DNA of 64,000 nucleotides from Sedimentisphaerales bacterium. Lineage in GTDB: Bacteria; Planctomycetota; Phycisphaerae; Sedimentisphaerales; Anaerobacaceae. Where the stretch lies: NCBI GenBank assembly GCA_016932095.1, contig JAFGDN010000032.1, forward strand, positions 22,955-86,954, written 5' to 3'. A program made the translations under genes and the position numbers. This document shows positions 19,226-29,028 of this stretch, piece after piece. The notes beneath the pieces were generated by a model. That model was not told the DNA's origin. It searched no databases and worked only from the letters and a program-made list of their open reading frames with translations. Every line of letters begins with the position of its first letter. The stretch's first letter is position 1.

Positions 19226-19353
19226 CGCCAGCCTTCAACCAATTCCGATATTAGCTCCAATATCGGTCGATCTGAATAAAAAAGACCATATCAAGAATTT
19301 ATTCTACAAAATAGCTGCAAAAAAAGCAATAAAATTCCGAGGAATAAAAGAAA

Positions 19354-19381
19354 ACAGGCCCTTGCCTGTGCAAGGGCCTGT
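19354..19381 (-). terminator. Intrinsic terminator of the 1631-residue gene
   Basis: A perfect 12-bp stem (ACAGGCCCTTGC / GCAAGGGCCTGT) with a 4-base loop lies 22 bp after the minus-strand stop. On the minus strand it is followed by TTTTCTTTT. It would stop transcription before the protease gene. Confidence 0.85.
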
Positions 19382-19403
19382 CTCTTTCAAAACTTGGATT
19401 GCA

Positions 19404-22400
19404 TTAGTCTAAGAACTGTCCTGTGAATGCGTCCACATAAACCCAAAGCGAATTGTTTACCTTAAATCCCCAGGCAGGTGTCAGGTACTGCTGCTCCTCT
19501 TCAGAAGGCAGACCATGGTAGAAAAGCTTAATCTCAGTAATTGCATAACCTCCATCGAGTGGCAGTATAATGACCCTTGGTACATTCTCAACCGCTACGT
19601 CAAGGGCATCACTGGCAGAGATAACTTGTTGCTGTAAGCTGCCGCCAATAGGGCCAACGATGTTACGCCAATGACGGTTGAGACTGACTACCTGGTTACC
19701 TGCAACTCCAACACAAATGCTATCACCGCGATTGCCACCCGTTACCCGAATACCATCGACCTTATGGCCATATTCAAAAAACGCCTTCTCAACATATTCA
19801 TTCCACGTATTCTCTGGCGCCAAAGCATTGTAAGACACTCCCATTTGCTGTATTACCCCGACCAGTTCGGCATCTACAGGTTTGCCGCCGCCTTTCTGTG
19901 CGAGGAAGCTGTCAGCTTTGGCACAGGCCTGTGCTTTGGACAACTGTATTGGACCGCTTTCGTGTAAGTGTTTTTTGAATCGGACGCGTCCAGTGTTGTC
20001 AAAATCAACTTCATCAGAAGCAGTATAATCCAAAGCGTTTCCAGTTAGTACTTCTTTGTGAACTAACACTCTCGCCAGTTGCGGCTGGTCGGTGGGAATG
20101 GTACAAAGCACCTCACATCCTATGCCTGTACTTGGAGTATATTCCGTCGCGGACCTACCTGCAGACCAAACACTATTTGGATCATTTGGGTCCGGTGCGT
20201 TGGGGTCTTCTTCGTAATAAGCGTAATATGTGTAATACATATCGGGGTCATCAGTATCTGGAGTTGTGTTGTCAAGGTAATCATCCAGATTATCTTCGTG
20301 AAACAGAGCAGAGGCATTCGTCTGCATAGGCGATACTTCCAGAGCACTGTCCATATATGCATCTATGACCTTTTTGGTGTTGCCTTTGAGGTAATTGCAC
20401 ATCTTTTGCATGTGCGTTTTCGTCGGGTTTGCCCAAAGCACATCGGCTGATGCGAGTATACCATGTGCATTATTTTCGTCGGGCCCACGTATCAGTGCAT
20501 CATCCCAATATGTTATCCATGCATCGGGGCTTGAACTCCTATATTGCCCGAGTACATGGCAGGAGTAAAATACAGCCCACTCAATATCTTTTCCCCAGTC
20601 GCTCGATGTTATGGTTGGCGAACTGCCGCTGCCTGGTTTGTAGAGCACACCTTCGCCTGAATGCCAGTAACCGAAGTTGCCCGAACCTCCGTGAGAGCAC
20701 TGAAAGAGAAAATCGGCTGGGAATGATAAGCCCGTATTGCCTACATCCTTGACAAAATTGGGGAACACACTGGAGGTTATAGCTCTTTCCTCGCCGACGT
20801 TTGGCCAGAAGCATATTCCGCAAAGGAAATTTTCAACCGCATCTGCACCGTCGTCTGCCATGTACTGCGGTACTGAAGCTACGTTTGCAGTAATGGTAGC
20901 GACCTCGCCTCGATCTACTTTTGGTCCGTTTACACTATCTACATAGAGTGTCTCTTCATCGAGTACTTTAAGCTCAAGATTGAGTTGATTGCTGTCTGTA
21001 GATAGGTGAATGGGATTAATACTGCGGTACTTGTTCGTATTTATCCCGGTTTCTTGGAAATCAACCTCAATGCCTGTACTGTCGGAATCGCTTGTAACAT
21101 ACAGCGTATCCTCATCTATATTCCAACCGCAACCGCCGGTTGCATCAACTTCAATGTAAAGATTGGGATAAGCATAGCTACCCGATCCGTCCTTGTGTCC
21201 AAAATGTACCTGGCAGTCGTTTAACCCATCTCCATCGTTGTCACTATAGTCAGTACTGGTGTAAATCCTCACTTCGGTAACGGTAAGATCGACGGCGTAG
21301 GTGAACTCGTAAGCGCCAATATCAGCGTAGTCAGGGTCGCCCGTGCCTGTATTGTCAACTTCATTAATATCAAACCTTGGCTGGCTGAGTATATCGTATG
21401 AGGGAGCAGCGTCGCCATCTGCTGCATCAATACATGGACTATTCAGATCTGATAAACGCAGACCGTCATCAAACGTTCCAAAGACCCCATCTTCACCGGC
21501 CGGACTGTCAGCATCATAGAAAATTGGGTCACTGTCGATATTACCACCGCCATCGGTACCAAAGTTGGGATCCCACGCGGTGCTGCCGCCGCATCCTTCT
21601 ATATCACAATAGCTAACGGTTGGGTAAGTGAAGTCGTCGTTGTATATTTCGTCATAATCGCCAGCCGAATTCGCCCAGAAGATGCAGTTGGTTACTGTCG
21701 GGTCGGATGGTCCCTCGTGCGAATAGGTATTGCTCATACCTCCCCCGCACAAAGAGGCAACATTTCCTGTGAAAGTGCAGTTAATTAGCTCCGGGCAAGA
21801 CGGAAAGTTGGCAATACCGCCGCCAAAACCGGAAGAATTTCCACTGAAGGTGCAATTCATAACTATCGGACACACGCAATTACGGTTGCACATGCTGCCG
21901 CCGTAATTGCTGGAACTATTGCCGCTAAAGAAGCAATGCATAACCGTTGGAGAGCACCCACTGTTGAACATCCCACCGCCGTATCTATCATCACCTGAAC
22001 CGTTGGCCTTTCCACCGGTAATCGTAAAGCCATCAAGTACTGCCCCCTCAGCTCCTTTGACCACATGGTAGCTGTTGTCGCTTTGGACATCTACAGTCCC
22101 TATATCGCCGCTTAATTTTGTCTCGTTTTCTGTCCAGTCACGTTCGTAGCGCAAGGTTTCGGTACCGGCAAATCCGCCATAGACACCTACATTTGCGACT
22201 AACTCGAAAGAGATAGACCTATCGCTTCCGTCTGTAGGCTTGTATGTACCCTCTGCCACCCATATTTCAGCGTTATCATTACCGTCAGCTACGGCAAGAG
22301 CACTCTGCAAATCGGTAAATGCATCGTCCCACGAACTGCCATCGTTGGCCCCGCCGGAGGCGTCCTTGTCCACGAACCATATCGTTTGCGATTCGTAGGC

Positions 22401-24299
22401 ACCTATGTCGGCGTAATTAGGATCGCCCACACCCTTATTGTCAACGTAACCAACATCGATCCGAGCATGACCGGTTACATCGGTCAGTTTAAAACCTCCA
22501 ACCGTGGCGTCAGCCGTATCCACACAGGAGCTGTGAACCTTGACTCGCAAGCCATCATCATATGTACCGAAAACACCATCTTGGCCGAAGAGACTGTCTG
22601 CATTTACGAAAGTCGGATCGTTATCAATGTTGCCGCCGCCATCGGTACCAAAGCTGATGTCCCATGCGGCACTGCCGCCGCATCCTTCTATGTCACAGTA
22701 TCTGAAGTTGGGATCAGCGGAAGAATCATTGTATACCTCGTCTCCTGAAATCCCGGCCTCGTTGCTCCATAAGATACAATTGGTCACTTTAGGCATTGAA
22801 GGAGAATCATAGTTGTGCATTCCGCCACCGTGGTTATCCGCCTGGTTTCCACTAAAGGTACAGTTAATCACCGCTGGGGAAGACCTGTAATTGTACATCC
22901 CGCCACCGTCCGTGTAAGTGTGATTTCCACTGATGATACAGTTGATTACTGAGGGGGAAGAATAGTCGTTATTAATTGCCCCACCATCCTCGGCCTCATT
23001 GCTGTTAAAAATGCAGTTAGTCACAGTGGGGTATGAGTCGATGTTATGCATACCGCCTCCATACCAACCAGCGGTATTACCGGTGAAAATACAGCTTATC
23101 ACGATGGGGTTCGAAGAATCGTGGTTGAGCATACCACCTCCGTCATAATCTGCATAGTTTTCGCTGAAGGTGCAATTAGTCAGGGTAGGGTTCGAAGAAT
23201 CGTGGTTCAGCATCCCACCGGCCATATTATCAGCAGTGTTTACAGTAAAGGTGCAATTGGCCAGCGTCGGGGAAGAACCGCAGTTGAACATGCCCCCGCC
23301 GCCGTAAGCATTACCCAAGGCAAAGCAATTGCTGGAATTTCCAGTGAAGATGCAATTGCTCATAGCTGGGTTGCTGAAAAAGTTGTTATATACTCCTCCA
23401 CCCCGGAAAGCCGAATTATTGCTGAAGGTGCAGTTAGTCAAGCTCGGAGAGGAGTTATAGTTGTACATCCCCCCGCCATCCCCGGAAGCCGAGTTATCAC
23501 TGAGTATGCAGTTTGTTATATTCGGAGATGCAGAATCAGTACAATAAATCCCGGCACCATCGTAGTCATTTTGATTGTTTGTAATCACGCAGTTGCTGAT
23601 AGTGGGTGATGTAGCAGCGCAATATATCCCTCTGGCCCCACCGGTAATTGTAAATCCTCTAAGCACAAAATTTGCATCTTCGGAACTGCTGAATGTAACA
23701 CCATAACTGCTGGCTGAGTTAGCATCAATTATAGTCGCATCAATTATATTCGGGTTATCCGGGTCAATGCTTCGTAGGGTACAGGAGACGCCGTTGGGGT
23801 CGATAGCTTCATAATATATACCATCAGAGGCCACAAGGGTGTCGCCATTATTGGCGTTGTCGAGAGCATCCTGGATAGTGTTATGCCCGGTGCCTTGAGT
23901 TATGTTTTTCACCCTGACGACATGGACCGTGCAGGTATTGGTTCTCTGCCGGTGCAAACGGTAGCCCTCGGTAACTCTCAACCTTGCTGTGTAGGTCCCT
24001 ATACTGGGGTATGTGTATAGAGTTTCACCGTCGAATGCACCATCAGGATGATAACTGGACGTTTCATAATAATCGTAAATGCCATCATCGGTCCAATCCC
24101 ATTCGTATTTGATAATACCCCCTGAACCTGAAGAACCGCTTCCGTCAAGATTTACACTCGCTCCAGGGAATACAGGATCCGGGTCATCTATCAGGACCGC
24201 TTTCGGAACTGCCGGCGGTTTATAACATCCATAGCTTATTCCAGAAGCGACAAAAAGTATGGTTAAAATCAAAACAATGGTGGATAATTCTGCCTTCAT
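19404..24299 (-). CDS. Large exported beta-helix protein with PKD-like start and DUF6345-like His-Gly/Cys domain
   Basis: 1631 residues. An N-terminal signal segment (about 7-24, with Cys25 following ISYG, so a lipoprotein is possible) leads to a PKD-like domain (about 33-128). Two beta-helix stretches (about 140-540 and 690-1000) have many 'NCTFSGN' rungs separated by 'GGGM(Y/H)N' turns. The third part (about 1140-1320) carries QCSHGG (His1203) and FYSCHVLG (Cys1247), resembling DUF6345-type peptidase-like domains. The C-terminus (LTPAWGFKVN...VYVDAFTGQFLD) resembles a PepSY/YPEB-type module. Function unknown. It follows the 684-residue repeat protein by 98 bp that contains a tandem repeat, and ends at a strong terminator. 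Confidence 0.78.
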   Translation of the reverse strand: MKAELSTIVLILTILFVASGISYGCYKPPAVPKAVLIDDPDPVFPGASVNLDGSGSSGSGGIIKYEWDWTDDGIYDYYETSSYHPDGAFDGETLYTYPSIGTYTARLRVTEGYRLHRQRTNTCTVHVVRVKNITQGTGHNTIQDALDNANNGDTLVASDGIYYEAIDPNGVSCTLRSIDPDNPNIIDATIIDANSASSYGVTFSSSEDANFVLRGFTITGGARGIYCAATSPTISNCVITNNQNDYDGAGIYCTDSASPNITNCILSDNSASGDGGGMYNYNSSPSLTNCTFSNNSAFRGGGVYNNFFSNPAMSNCIFTGNSSNCFALGNAYGGGGMFNCGSSPTLANCTFTVNTADNMAGGMLNHDSSNPTLTNCTFSENYADYDGGGMLNHDSSNPIVISCIFTGNTAGWYGGGMHNIDSYPTVTNCIFNSNEAEDGGAINNDYSSPSVINCIISGNHTYTDGGGMYNYRSSPAVINCTFSGNQADNHGGGMHNYDSPSMPKVTNCILWSNEAGISGDEVYNDSSADPNFRYCDIEGCGGSAAWDISFGTDGGGNIDNDPTFVNADSLFGQDGVFGTYDDGLRVKVHSSCVDTADATVGGFKLTDVTGHARIDVGYVDNKGVGDPNYADIGAYESQTIWFVDKDASGGANDGSSWDDAFTDLQSALAVADGNDNAEIWVAEGTYKPTDGSDRSISFELVANVGVYGGFAGTETLRYERDWTENETKLSGDIGTVDVQSDNSYHVVKGAEGAVLDGFTITGGKANGSGDDRYGGGMFNSGCSPTVMHCFFSGNSSSNYGGSMCNRNCVCPIVMNCTFSGNSSGFGGGIANFPSCPELINCTFTGNVASLCGGGMSNTYSHEGPSDPTVTNCIFWANSAGDYDEIYNDDFTYPTVSYCDIEGCGGSTAWDPNFGTDGGGNIDSDPIFYDADSPAGEDGVFGTFDDGLRLSDLNSPCIDAADGDAAPSYDILSQPRFDINEVDNTGTGDPDYADIGAYEFTYAVDLTVTEVRIYTSTDYSDNDGDGLNDCQVHFGHKDGSGSYAYPNLYIEVDATGGCGWNIDEDTLYVTSDSDSTGIEVDFQETGINTNKYRSINPIHLSTDSNQLNLELKVLDEETLYVDSVNGPKVDRGEVATITANVASVPQYMADDGADAVENFLCGICFWPNVGEERAITSSVFPNFVKDVGNTGLSFPADFLFQCSHGGSGNFGYWHSGEGVLYKPGSGSSPTITSSDWGKDIEWAVFYSCHVLGQYRSSSPDAWITYWDDALIRGPDENNAHGILASADVLWANPTKTHMQKMCNYLKGNTKKVIDAYMDSALEVSPMQTNASALFHEDNLDDYLDNTTPDTDDPDMYYTYYAYYEEDPNAPDPNDPNSVWSAGRSATEYTPSTGIGCEVLCTIPTDQPQLARVLVHKEVLTGNALDYTASDEVDFDNTGRVRFKKHLHESGPIQLSKAQACAKADSFLAQKGGGKPVDAELVGVIQQMGVSYNALAPENTWNEYVEKAFFEYGHKVDGIRVTGGNRGDSICVGVAGNQVVSLNRHWRNIVGPIGGSLQQQVISASDALDVAVENVPRVIILPLDGGYAITEIKLFYHGLPSEEEQQYLTPAWGFKVNNSLWVYVDAFTGQFLD

Positions 24300-24316
24300 T
24301 TTATTCCTCCTTTTTA

Positions 24317-24394
24317 ACTATGACTTCACATTTACCTTCATTACTATGACTTCACATTTACCTTTATTACTATGACTTCACATTTACCTTCATT
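24317..24394. repeat. Three tandem 26-bp repeats with mini-frames upstream of the 1631-residue gene
   Basis: Three head-to-tail units (24317-24342, 24343-24368, 24369-24394) differ at one base. On the minus strand the outer two each encode ATG-started MKVNVKS followed by TAG. The middle one has ATA in place of ATG. The array ends about 17 bp before the start of the large gene, next to its AAGGAGG site. Confidence 0.8.
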
Positions 24395-24397
24395 ATT

Positions 24398-26452
24398 TTA
24401 TCTCTCCTTCTCAACCTTAACTCTTTGCGACAGCCAATTGCCAGCATATTCTGCAGCCGAGGAATCAGGATAATTGCGAATAATGCGCTCGTAAGCGGCT
24501 TTGATATGTGCATCCGCGGTATCTCTCAATATCTCATAAGAACGGCCAATCATAAACTGAGCGTGCCAGGCGTGTTGGTATCCAGGGTATTTATCAACCA
24601 CCTCTTGAAAACACCGTATAGAATCTTCGTATTGACTTAGTTTTTCGAAGTAACAATCACCTGCCCAACAACATGCCTCAGGTACCAATAAAGGGTCCGG
24701 GAATTTAGTTATAACTTTTTCCCACATCTGGACGGCCTTCTCGAAACGGTCCCTAGCTTGGACCTGCAGGCCTGCGCTTTCCTTCGAAAGTCCTTCCTTA
24801 TAATATTGTTCCCCCGAGGCTAATATCGCCCTTGGCAAATCCGGATGGTTATTAAAATCGCTAACCATTTTATCAAAGGCGGCATCGGCCCCATCATAGT
24901 CCTGCGAGTCGACAAGAGCTCCGACTTCCGCCCTTGAAAGACCTAATTTTGCCTTACCCGCGTAAGAGCCATCGGGATAGTCTTGTATTATCTGTTGATA
25001 GATGGCCTTTGCATCTTCATATTTTCGCGCCCATTCGTATCTCCGTGCAATCGAGTGAAGGGTAGCTGGGAAATCGGGGTGTCCGGCGAAATCTCCCGCA
25101 AGGAGCTGATTAAAATCATCTTTGGCCTGGTCGTAGTTTTGCGACAGAATAAGAAAGAGGATATTAGCCCTTGCGAGACCTAATTTTGCCTTGCCTGCGT
25201 ACGGACTATCAGGATAATTCTGCAGAATTCGCTCATAGACAGCCTTTTCTTCTTCGTATTTATCCGACAAACTGTATTTTTCTGCAACCCAGTAAAGCGT
25301 CTCCGGCAAGTCCGGATGGTCATTAAAATCGGCCACCAGTTTATCGAAAGATTTTTTTGCGTCGGAGTCGTCCGACCTGATACGCAACTGGACATCCGCC
25401 CTTGAAATACCTAATTTTGCTCTGTTTGCGAAAGAACTGCGCGGATAGTTCTGTATTATCTGCTGATAGAAATTCTTCGCGTCTTCATATCTTCCCGACC
25501 ATTTGTACCTTTCTGCAATCCAGTAAAGTGCATCTGGAAAATCCGGATGGTTGGAGAAATCCTCTGTAAAGAGCTTATTTAAGGCATCTTTGGCCTGGTC
25601 GTATTTCCGCGACAGGATAAGAGAGAGGATATTGGCCCTTGCGAAACCCAGCTTTGACCTGTCAGCCCAGTTAGGGTCATCATCAGAAACGCTTTGCGTC
25701 AATTGCTGATAGACGCTCTTTGCATCTTCATACTTATCCGCCCATTCGTACCTCCGTGCGATCCAGTAAAGCGTATCGGGCAAATCCGGATGGCCGGAGA
25801 AATCCGCGGCTAATTTATCAAAAGCTTTTTTGGCCCGAACGTTGTTTTGCGACATTATAAGAGACAGGACATTCGTCCTTGCAACACCTAATTTTGCCTT
25901 GCCCGTGTATGGGCTATCGTGGTGCCCCTTTGTCATTTGCTGATAATAGACGGCCTTTGCGTCTTCATATTTATCCGCCCATTCGTATCTTCGGGCGACA
26001 TAGTAGAGCGTTTCCGGCAAATCCGGATGACCGGAGAAATCTTTGACCAGTTTATCGAAAGCTTCTTTGGCGCGACTATTGTTCGCCATAATAAGAGACA
26101 GAACCTCGGTCCTTGCAACACCTAATTTTGCCTTGCCAATCCAAGTATTGTCGGGACGAGTTTTCATCATTTGCTGATAGATATCATTTGCATCATCGTA
26201 TTTATCCGACAGTTCGTATTGTTGTGCGATGGAGTAAAGGGCCTCCGTAAGAGCCGGCTTTTTAGGGAAATCGGTGAGCAATCTATGCGTTTGTGCCCTG
26301 GCACGTGCGTAATTATCCTCCCTGATTAGGGAAAGGATATTTGACTTTGCTTGTTCAAGCTCAACCGACGCATCCGCAAAACATTCTCCAGCCATCCCAG
26401 AAAGCACAAAAATAAATAAAACTAACGGTATTAATTCGACTTTCCTGAACAT
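24398..26452 (-). CDS. Exported tetratricopeptide-type repeat protein
   Basis: 684 residues with a signal peptide (MFRKVELIPLVLFIFVLSG, cleavage near ECFADA). Most of the protein is seven or more repeats of about 68 residues built around 'FDKLV.DFSGHPDLPETLYWIARRYEWADKYEDAK' elements, that is paired TPR-like helices of the YbgF/outer-membrane-assembly type. The last 120 residues hold more ordinary TPRs (VDKYPGYQHAWHAQFMIGRS). The high similarity between units at protein level implies recent internal duplication. A scaffold role at the cell envelope is inferred only from the repeats. The start follows GAGGTTAG, and the beta-helix gene lies directly downstream. Confidence 0.8.
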   Translation of the reverse strand: MFRKVELIPLVLFIFVLSGMAGECFADASVELEQAKSNILSLIREDNYARARAQTHRLLTDFPKKPALTEALYSIAQQYELSDKYDDANDIYQQMMKTRPDNTWIGKAKLGVARTEVLSLIMANNSRAKEAFDKLVKDFSGHPDLPETLYYVARRYEWADKYEDAKAVYYQQMTKGHHDSPYTGKAKLGVARTNVLSLIMSQNNVRAKKAFDKLAADFSGHPDLPDTLYWIARRYEWADKYEDAKSVYQQLTQSVSDDDPNWADRSKLGFARANILSLILSRKYDQAKDALNKLFTEDFSNHPDFPDALYWIAERYKWSGRYEDAKNFYQQIIQNYPRSSFANRAKLGISRADVQLRIRSDDSDAKKSFDKLVADFNDHPDLPETLYWVAEKYSLSDKYEEEKAVYERILQNYPDSPYAGKAKLGLARANILFLILSQNYDQAKDDFNQLLAGDFAGHPDFPATLHSIARRYEWARKYEDAKAIYQQIIQDYPDGSYAGKAKLGLSRAEVGALVDSQDYDGADAAFDKMVSDFNNHPDLPRAILASGEQYYKEGLSKESAGLQVQARDRFEKAVQMWEKVITKFPDPLLVPEACCWAGDCYFEKLSQYEDSIRCFQEVVDKYPGYQHAWHAQFMIGRSYEILRDTADAHIKAAYERIIRNYPDSSAAEYAGNWLSQRVKVEKER

Positions 26453-27594
26453 TATTCTAACCTCATAAAGAAGTTAAATTTTTACTCAATTGTATTTTTC
26501 CTCTTGAACCGTAGCCACAGTGTAGTGAAAAGCTCCAGCCGCTGTCAAGAAAAAAACTTAAAAAATCTGAAAAAAAGTAAAAATTTTTCCTTACCTATTT
26601 TAACACTTGCACACCAAGTTATCCGCCCGCACCAGCGTTGAATCCTCCTTTGTGATTACTTCTGATAGTTTATATTTCACTCCTTTCAACAACTTAATCA
26701 ACCAATCACAATCTTTATGTCACTCAAACTTTGGGATTTTTCAAAGGTAATATCTGGCAACAGGCCTAATCGTTGTAAGATTTGTGATTCAAGCTACTTA
26801 CGTCTATTTGTTTTATTCAGTGGGCATATCACACCATATAATTAGAGACTTTATAGAGCATACCTTTTTGGGGGATGCGGATTTTGGAACGCCCTTTTTA
26901 GACTCCGGCGAAAAAAACGTTTTTCAGGCCATTAACGGGTTTTTTCACATAGCCGAAGTTCCCGATTAGTGGAAGGAATTTCATTTCGAGAGAGGTGGAA
27001 AGTTTAAAGCCTCACCTTAAAAGAGCCATAAGTATTTTTACAAATGAGCGTCTTGCGATTGATGCTACCCGCACCGACATGGGTATGAAAAAACACTAAC
27101 TTTGAGTTATGTCGTCAACAAACCCGTCTGCTGGGTTTCCTCCACAAAAACAACCAACCTATTTAGCTGATTAGTTGCTTTTTGGGATTCTGTCAATAAA
27201 AAACATCCATATTATATCATATATTACTGATTTTCAAACGTTCAGAAATTGGTATGAAACGTGAAAGCTCTTCTCTCCGAAAGTTGTTTCCCGAACCAAC
27301 TGCTATCGCTGGCATCATACTGCTTTTTCTCGCCGTTTTGAGGACAGGTATAGGGAACAACTTATCTGTCAACGGCTCGCAAACTACCAGTAGAAATATA
27401 CGAAAAACTCCTTGCACTACCCATGGGAAGACAATCGCTACGCTTTACGCCTCGTGCTCAAACGCGTTGCGTCACCGACAGCCACATAGCAGTTGAGGAA
27501 CGTCCTCCACAAACAGTATATTTGAAACCGATAGTTGACATCGGCGGGTTCACGACTTATATTTTACCCTCCAATCCTTCGAAAATAGCATTTG
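26453..27594. other. 1.1-kb intergenic region, no supported gene
   Basis: The first ~150 bp are AT-rich, the likely promoter region for the minus-strand repeat protein. The rest contains only short frames with no recognisable motif (for example around 26784-26969 and 27254-27496), and frames are interrupted often. It may hold a decayed gene or the promoter of the oxidoreductase. I saw no RNA gene. Confidence 0.4.
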
Positions 27595-27618
27595 ATGTGG
27601 CGTTTGGAAAAGAATGAG

Positions 27619-28968
27619 ATGGAGAAGCCAAAACTACAAGCAGAGTTACCTATATCGCAGAAGAAAAACATTAATCGCCGCCAGTTTTTCAAAAGAGCCG
27701 CTGGCGCTGCTATAGGGGTAATAAGCTTTCCGTACATCGTTCCTTCATCGGCTCTCGGACAGGCCGGCAACGTTGCGCCGAGCGAACGAATTACTATGGG
27801 CTGCATCGGCGTGGGCTGGCAGGGAACAAACAACCTCTACTCTTTCCTCGCCGAGAAAGACTGCCGAGTTATCGCTGTCTGCGATGTAGACAAAAATCAT
27901 TTGCAAAACGCAGTTGATATTGTCAATAACCACTATGGGAACACCGGCTGTGCTGCATATCACGATTTTCGCCGGCTTTTGGCACGCGACGATATCGATG
28001 CGGTCGCACTCAGTTTGCCTGACCACTGGCACGCGATACCGGCGATAGAAGCGGCGCGGGCAGGCAAGGATATTTACGGCGAAAAGCCGCTTTCACACAC
28101 CTTCAATGAAGGCCGTGCAATGTGCGAGGCGGTGAAACGCTATGGCAGAATCTGGCAGACCGGCAGTTGGCAGCGGTCGCAGGCAATCTTTCGCTTTGCC
28201 TGCGAGCTTGTGCTGAACGGCCGAATCGGCCAAGTCCATCAAGTTGAAGTGGGACTACCTTCTGGCCATTCTGATTATAATGGAACCGAAGGTCAGCAAC
28301 AGATTTGTTCCCCGCCAGAGAAGCTTGATTACGACTTCTGGCTTGGGCCTGCACCCTACGAGCCCTACTGTCCTGCACGGGTGCACCGGAACTGGCGATG
28401 GCACCTTGACTACGGCGGCGGTCAGCTAATGGACTGGATTGGCCACCATCTTGACATCGCCCACTGGGGCTTGGGCTTCGACTATACAGGGCCTTATGTG
28501 ATCGAGGGCCAGGGCAAATATCCGAAAGACGGTTTATGGAACGCTCCAACAGAATATCGCCTGACTGCAAAATACGCCAAAGGTGTTACAATAATTATTG
28601 CCGGAGGATATAATGATATCAGTAGCGGCATAAAGTGGATTGGCAAAGATGGATGGGTCGCGGTCAACCGTGATTACATAGATGCACACCCCCAAAAATT
28701 GCTTAGGGAAAGGTTCAAACCCGGTGATATACACCTGTTTCGTTCACCGGGTCATCAGCGTAATTTTCTGGATTGCGTAAAGAGCCGCCGAACGACGATA
28801 GCGCCGTCTGAGGTCTCGCACCGCTCCGCCACACCGGGTCACCTCGGCCAGATTGCTATGGTGCTGGGACGCAAAATATGCTTTAATCCCAACACCGAAG
28901 AGATAATCGGTGATTCGACCGCGACGCGTATGTTAGGCGGCGCAATGCGCAGCCCCTGGCGATTGTAA
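27619..28968 (+). CDS. Tat-exported Gfo/Idh/MocA-family oxidoreductase
   Basis: With the ATG at 27619 the protein has 449 residues and a twin-arginine signal NRRQFFKRAA at 19-28 followed by a hydrophobic stretch. The Rossmann motif GCIGVGWQG, then AVCDVD and GEKPLSHT (the family EKP motif), identify the NAD(P)-binding half. The C-terminal half is the usual alpha/beta dimerisation domain. Exported members are common in planctomycetes and are thought to act on sugars in the periplasm. The substrate is unknown. A TTG/ATG pair at 27592/27595 is in frame, but 27619 has a GGAAAAG site and keeps the Tat signal near the N-terminus. The ThuA-HEAT gene follows 60 bp on, a frequent pairing. Confidence 0.88.
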   Translation: MEKPKLQAELPISQKKNINRRQFFKRAAGAAIGVISFPYIVPSSALGQAGNVAPSERITMGCIGVGWQGTNNLYSFLAEKDCRVIAVCDVDKNHLQNAVDIVNNHYGNTGCAAYHDFRRLLARDDIDAVALSLPDHWHAIPAIEAARAGKDIYGEKPLSHTFNEGRAMCEAVKRYGRIWQTGSWQRSQAIFRFACELVLNGRIGQVHQVEVGLPSGHSDYNGTEGQQQICSPPEKLDYDFWLGPAPYEPYCPARVHRNWRWHLDYGGGQLMDWIGHHLDIAHWGLGFDYTGPYVIEGQGKYPKDGLWNAPTEYRLTAKYAKGVTIIIAGGYNDISSGIKWIGKDGWVAVNRDYIDAHPQKLLRERFKPGDIHLFRSPGHQRNFLDCVKSRRTTIAPSEVSHRSATPGHLGQIAMVLGRKICFNPNTEEIIGDSTATRMLGGAMRSPWRL

Positions 28969-29028
28969 AAAATCAGAAAGAATATGCACAACAAAATAAC
29001 AAACTCTAAAAGTCAAAAAGGGAAAATT

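Noticed and set aside
24317..24394. CRISPR-like direct repeats
   Set aside because: The three units are directly adjacent with no spacers, and there are no cas genes; it is a simple tandem repeat.
26784..26969. Small plus-strand frame of 61 residues
   Set aside because: No ribosome site, no motif and atypical content; it lies in a region where all frames are broken.
27217..27617. Overlapping short frames on both strands before the Tat oxidoreductase
   Set aside because: None has recognisable domains or a translation signal, and they exclude one another; treated as intergenic.
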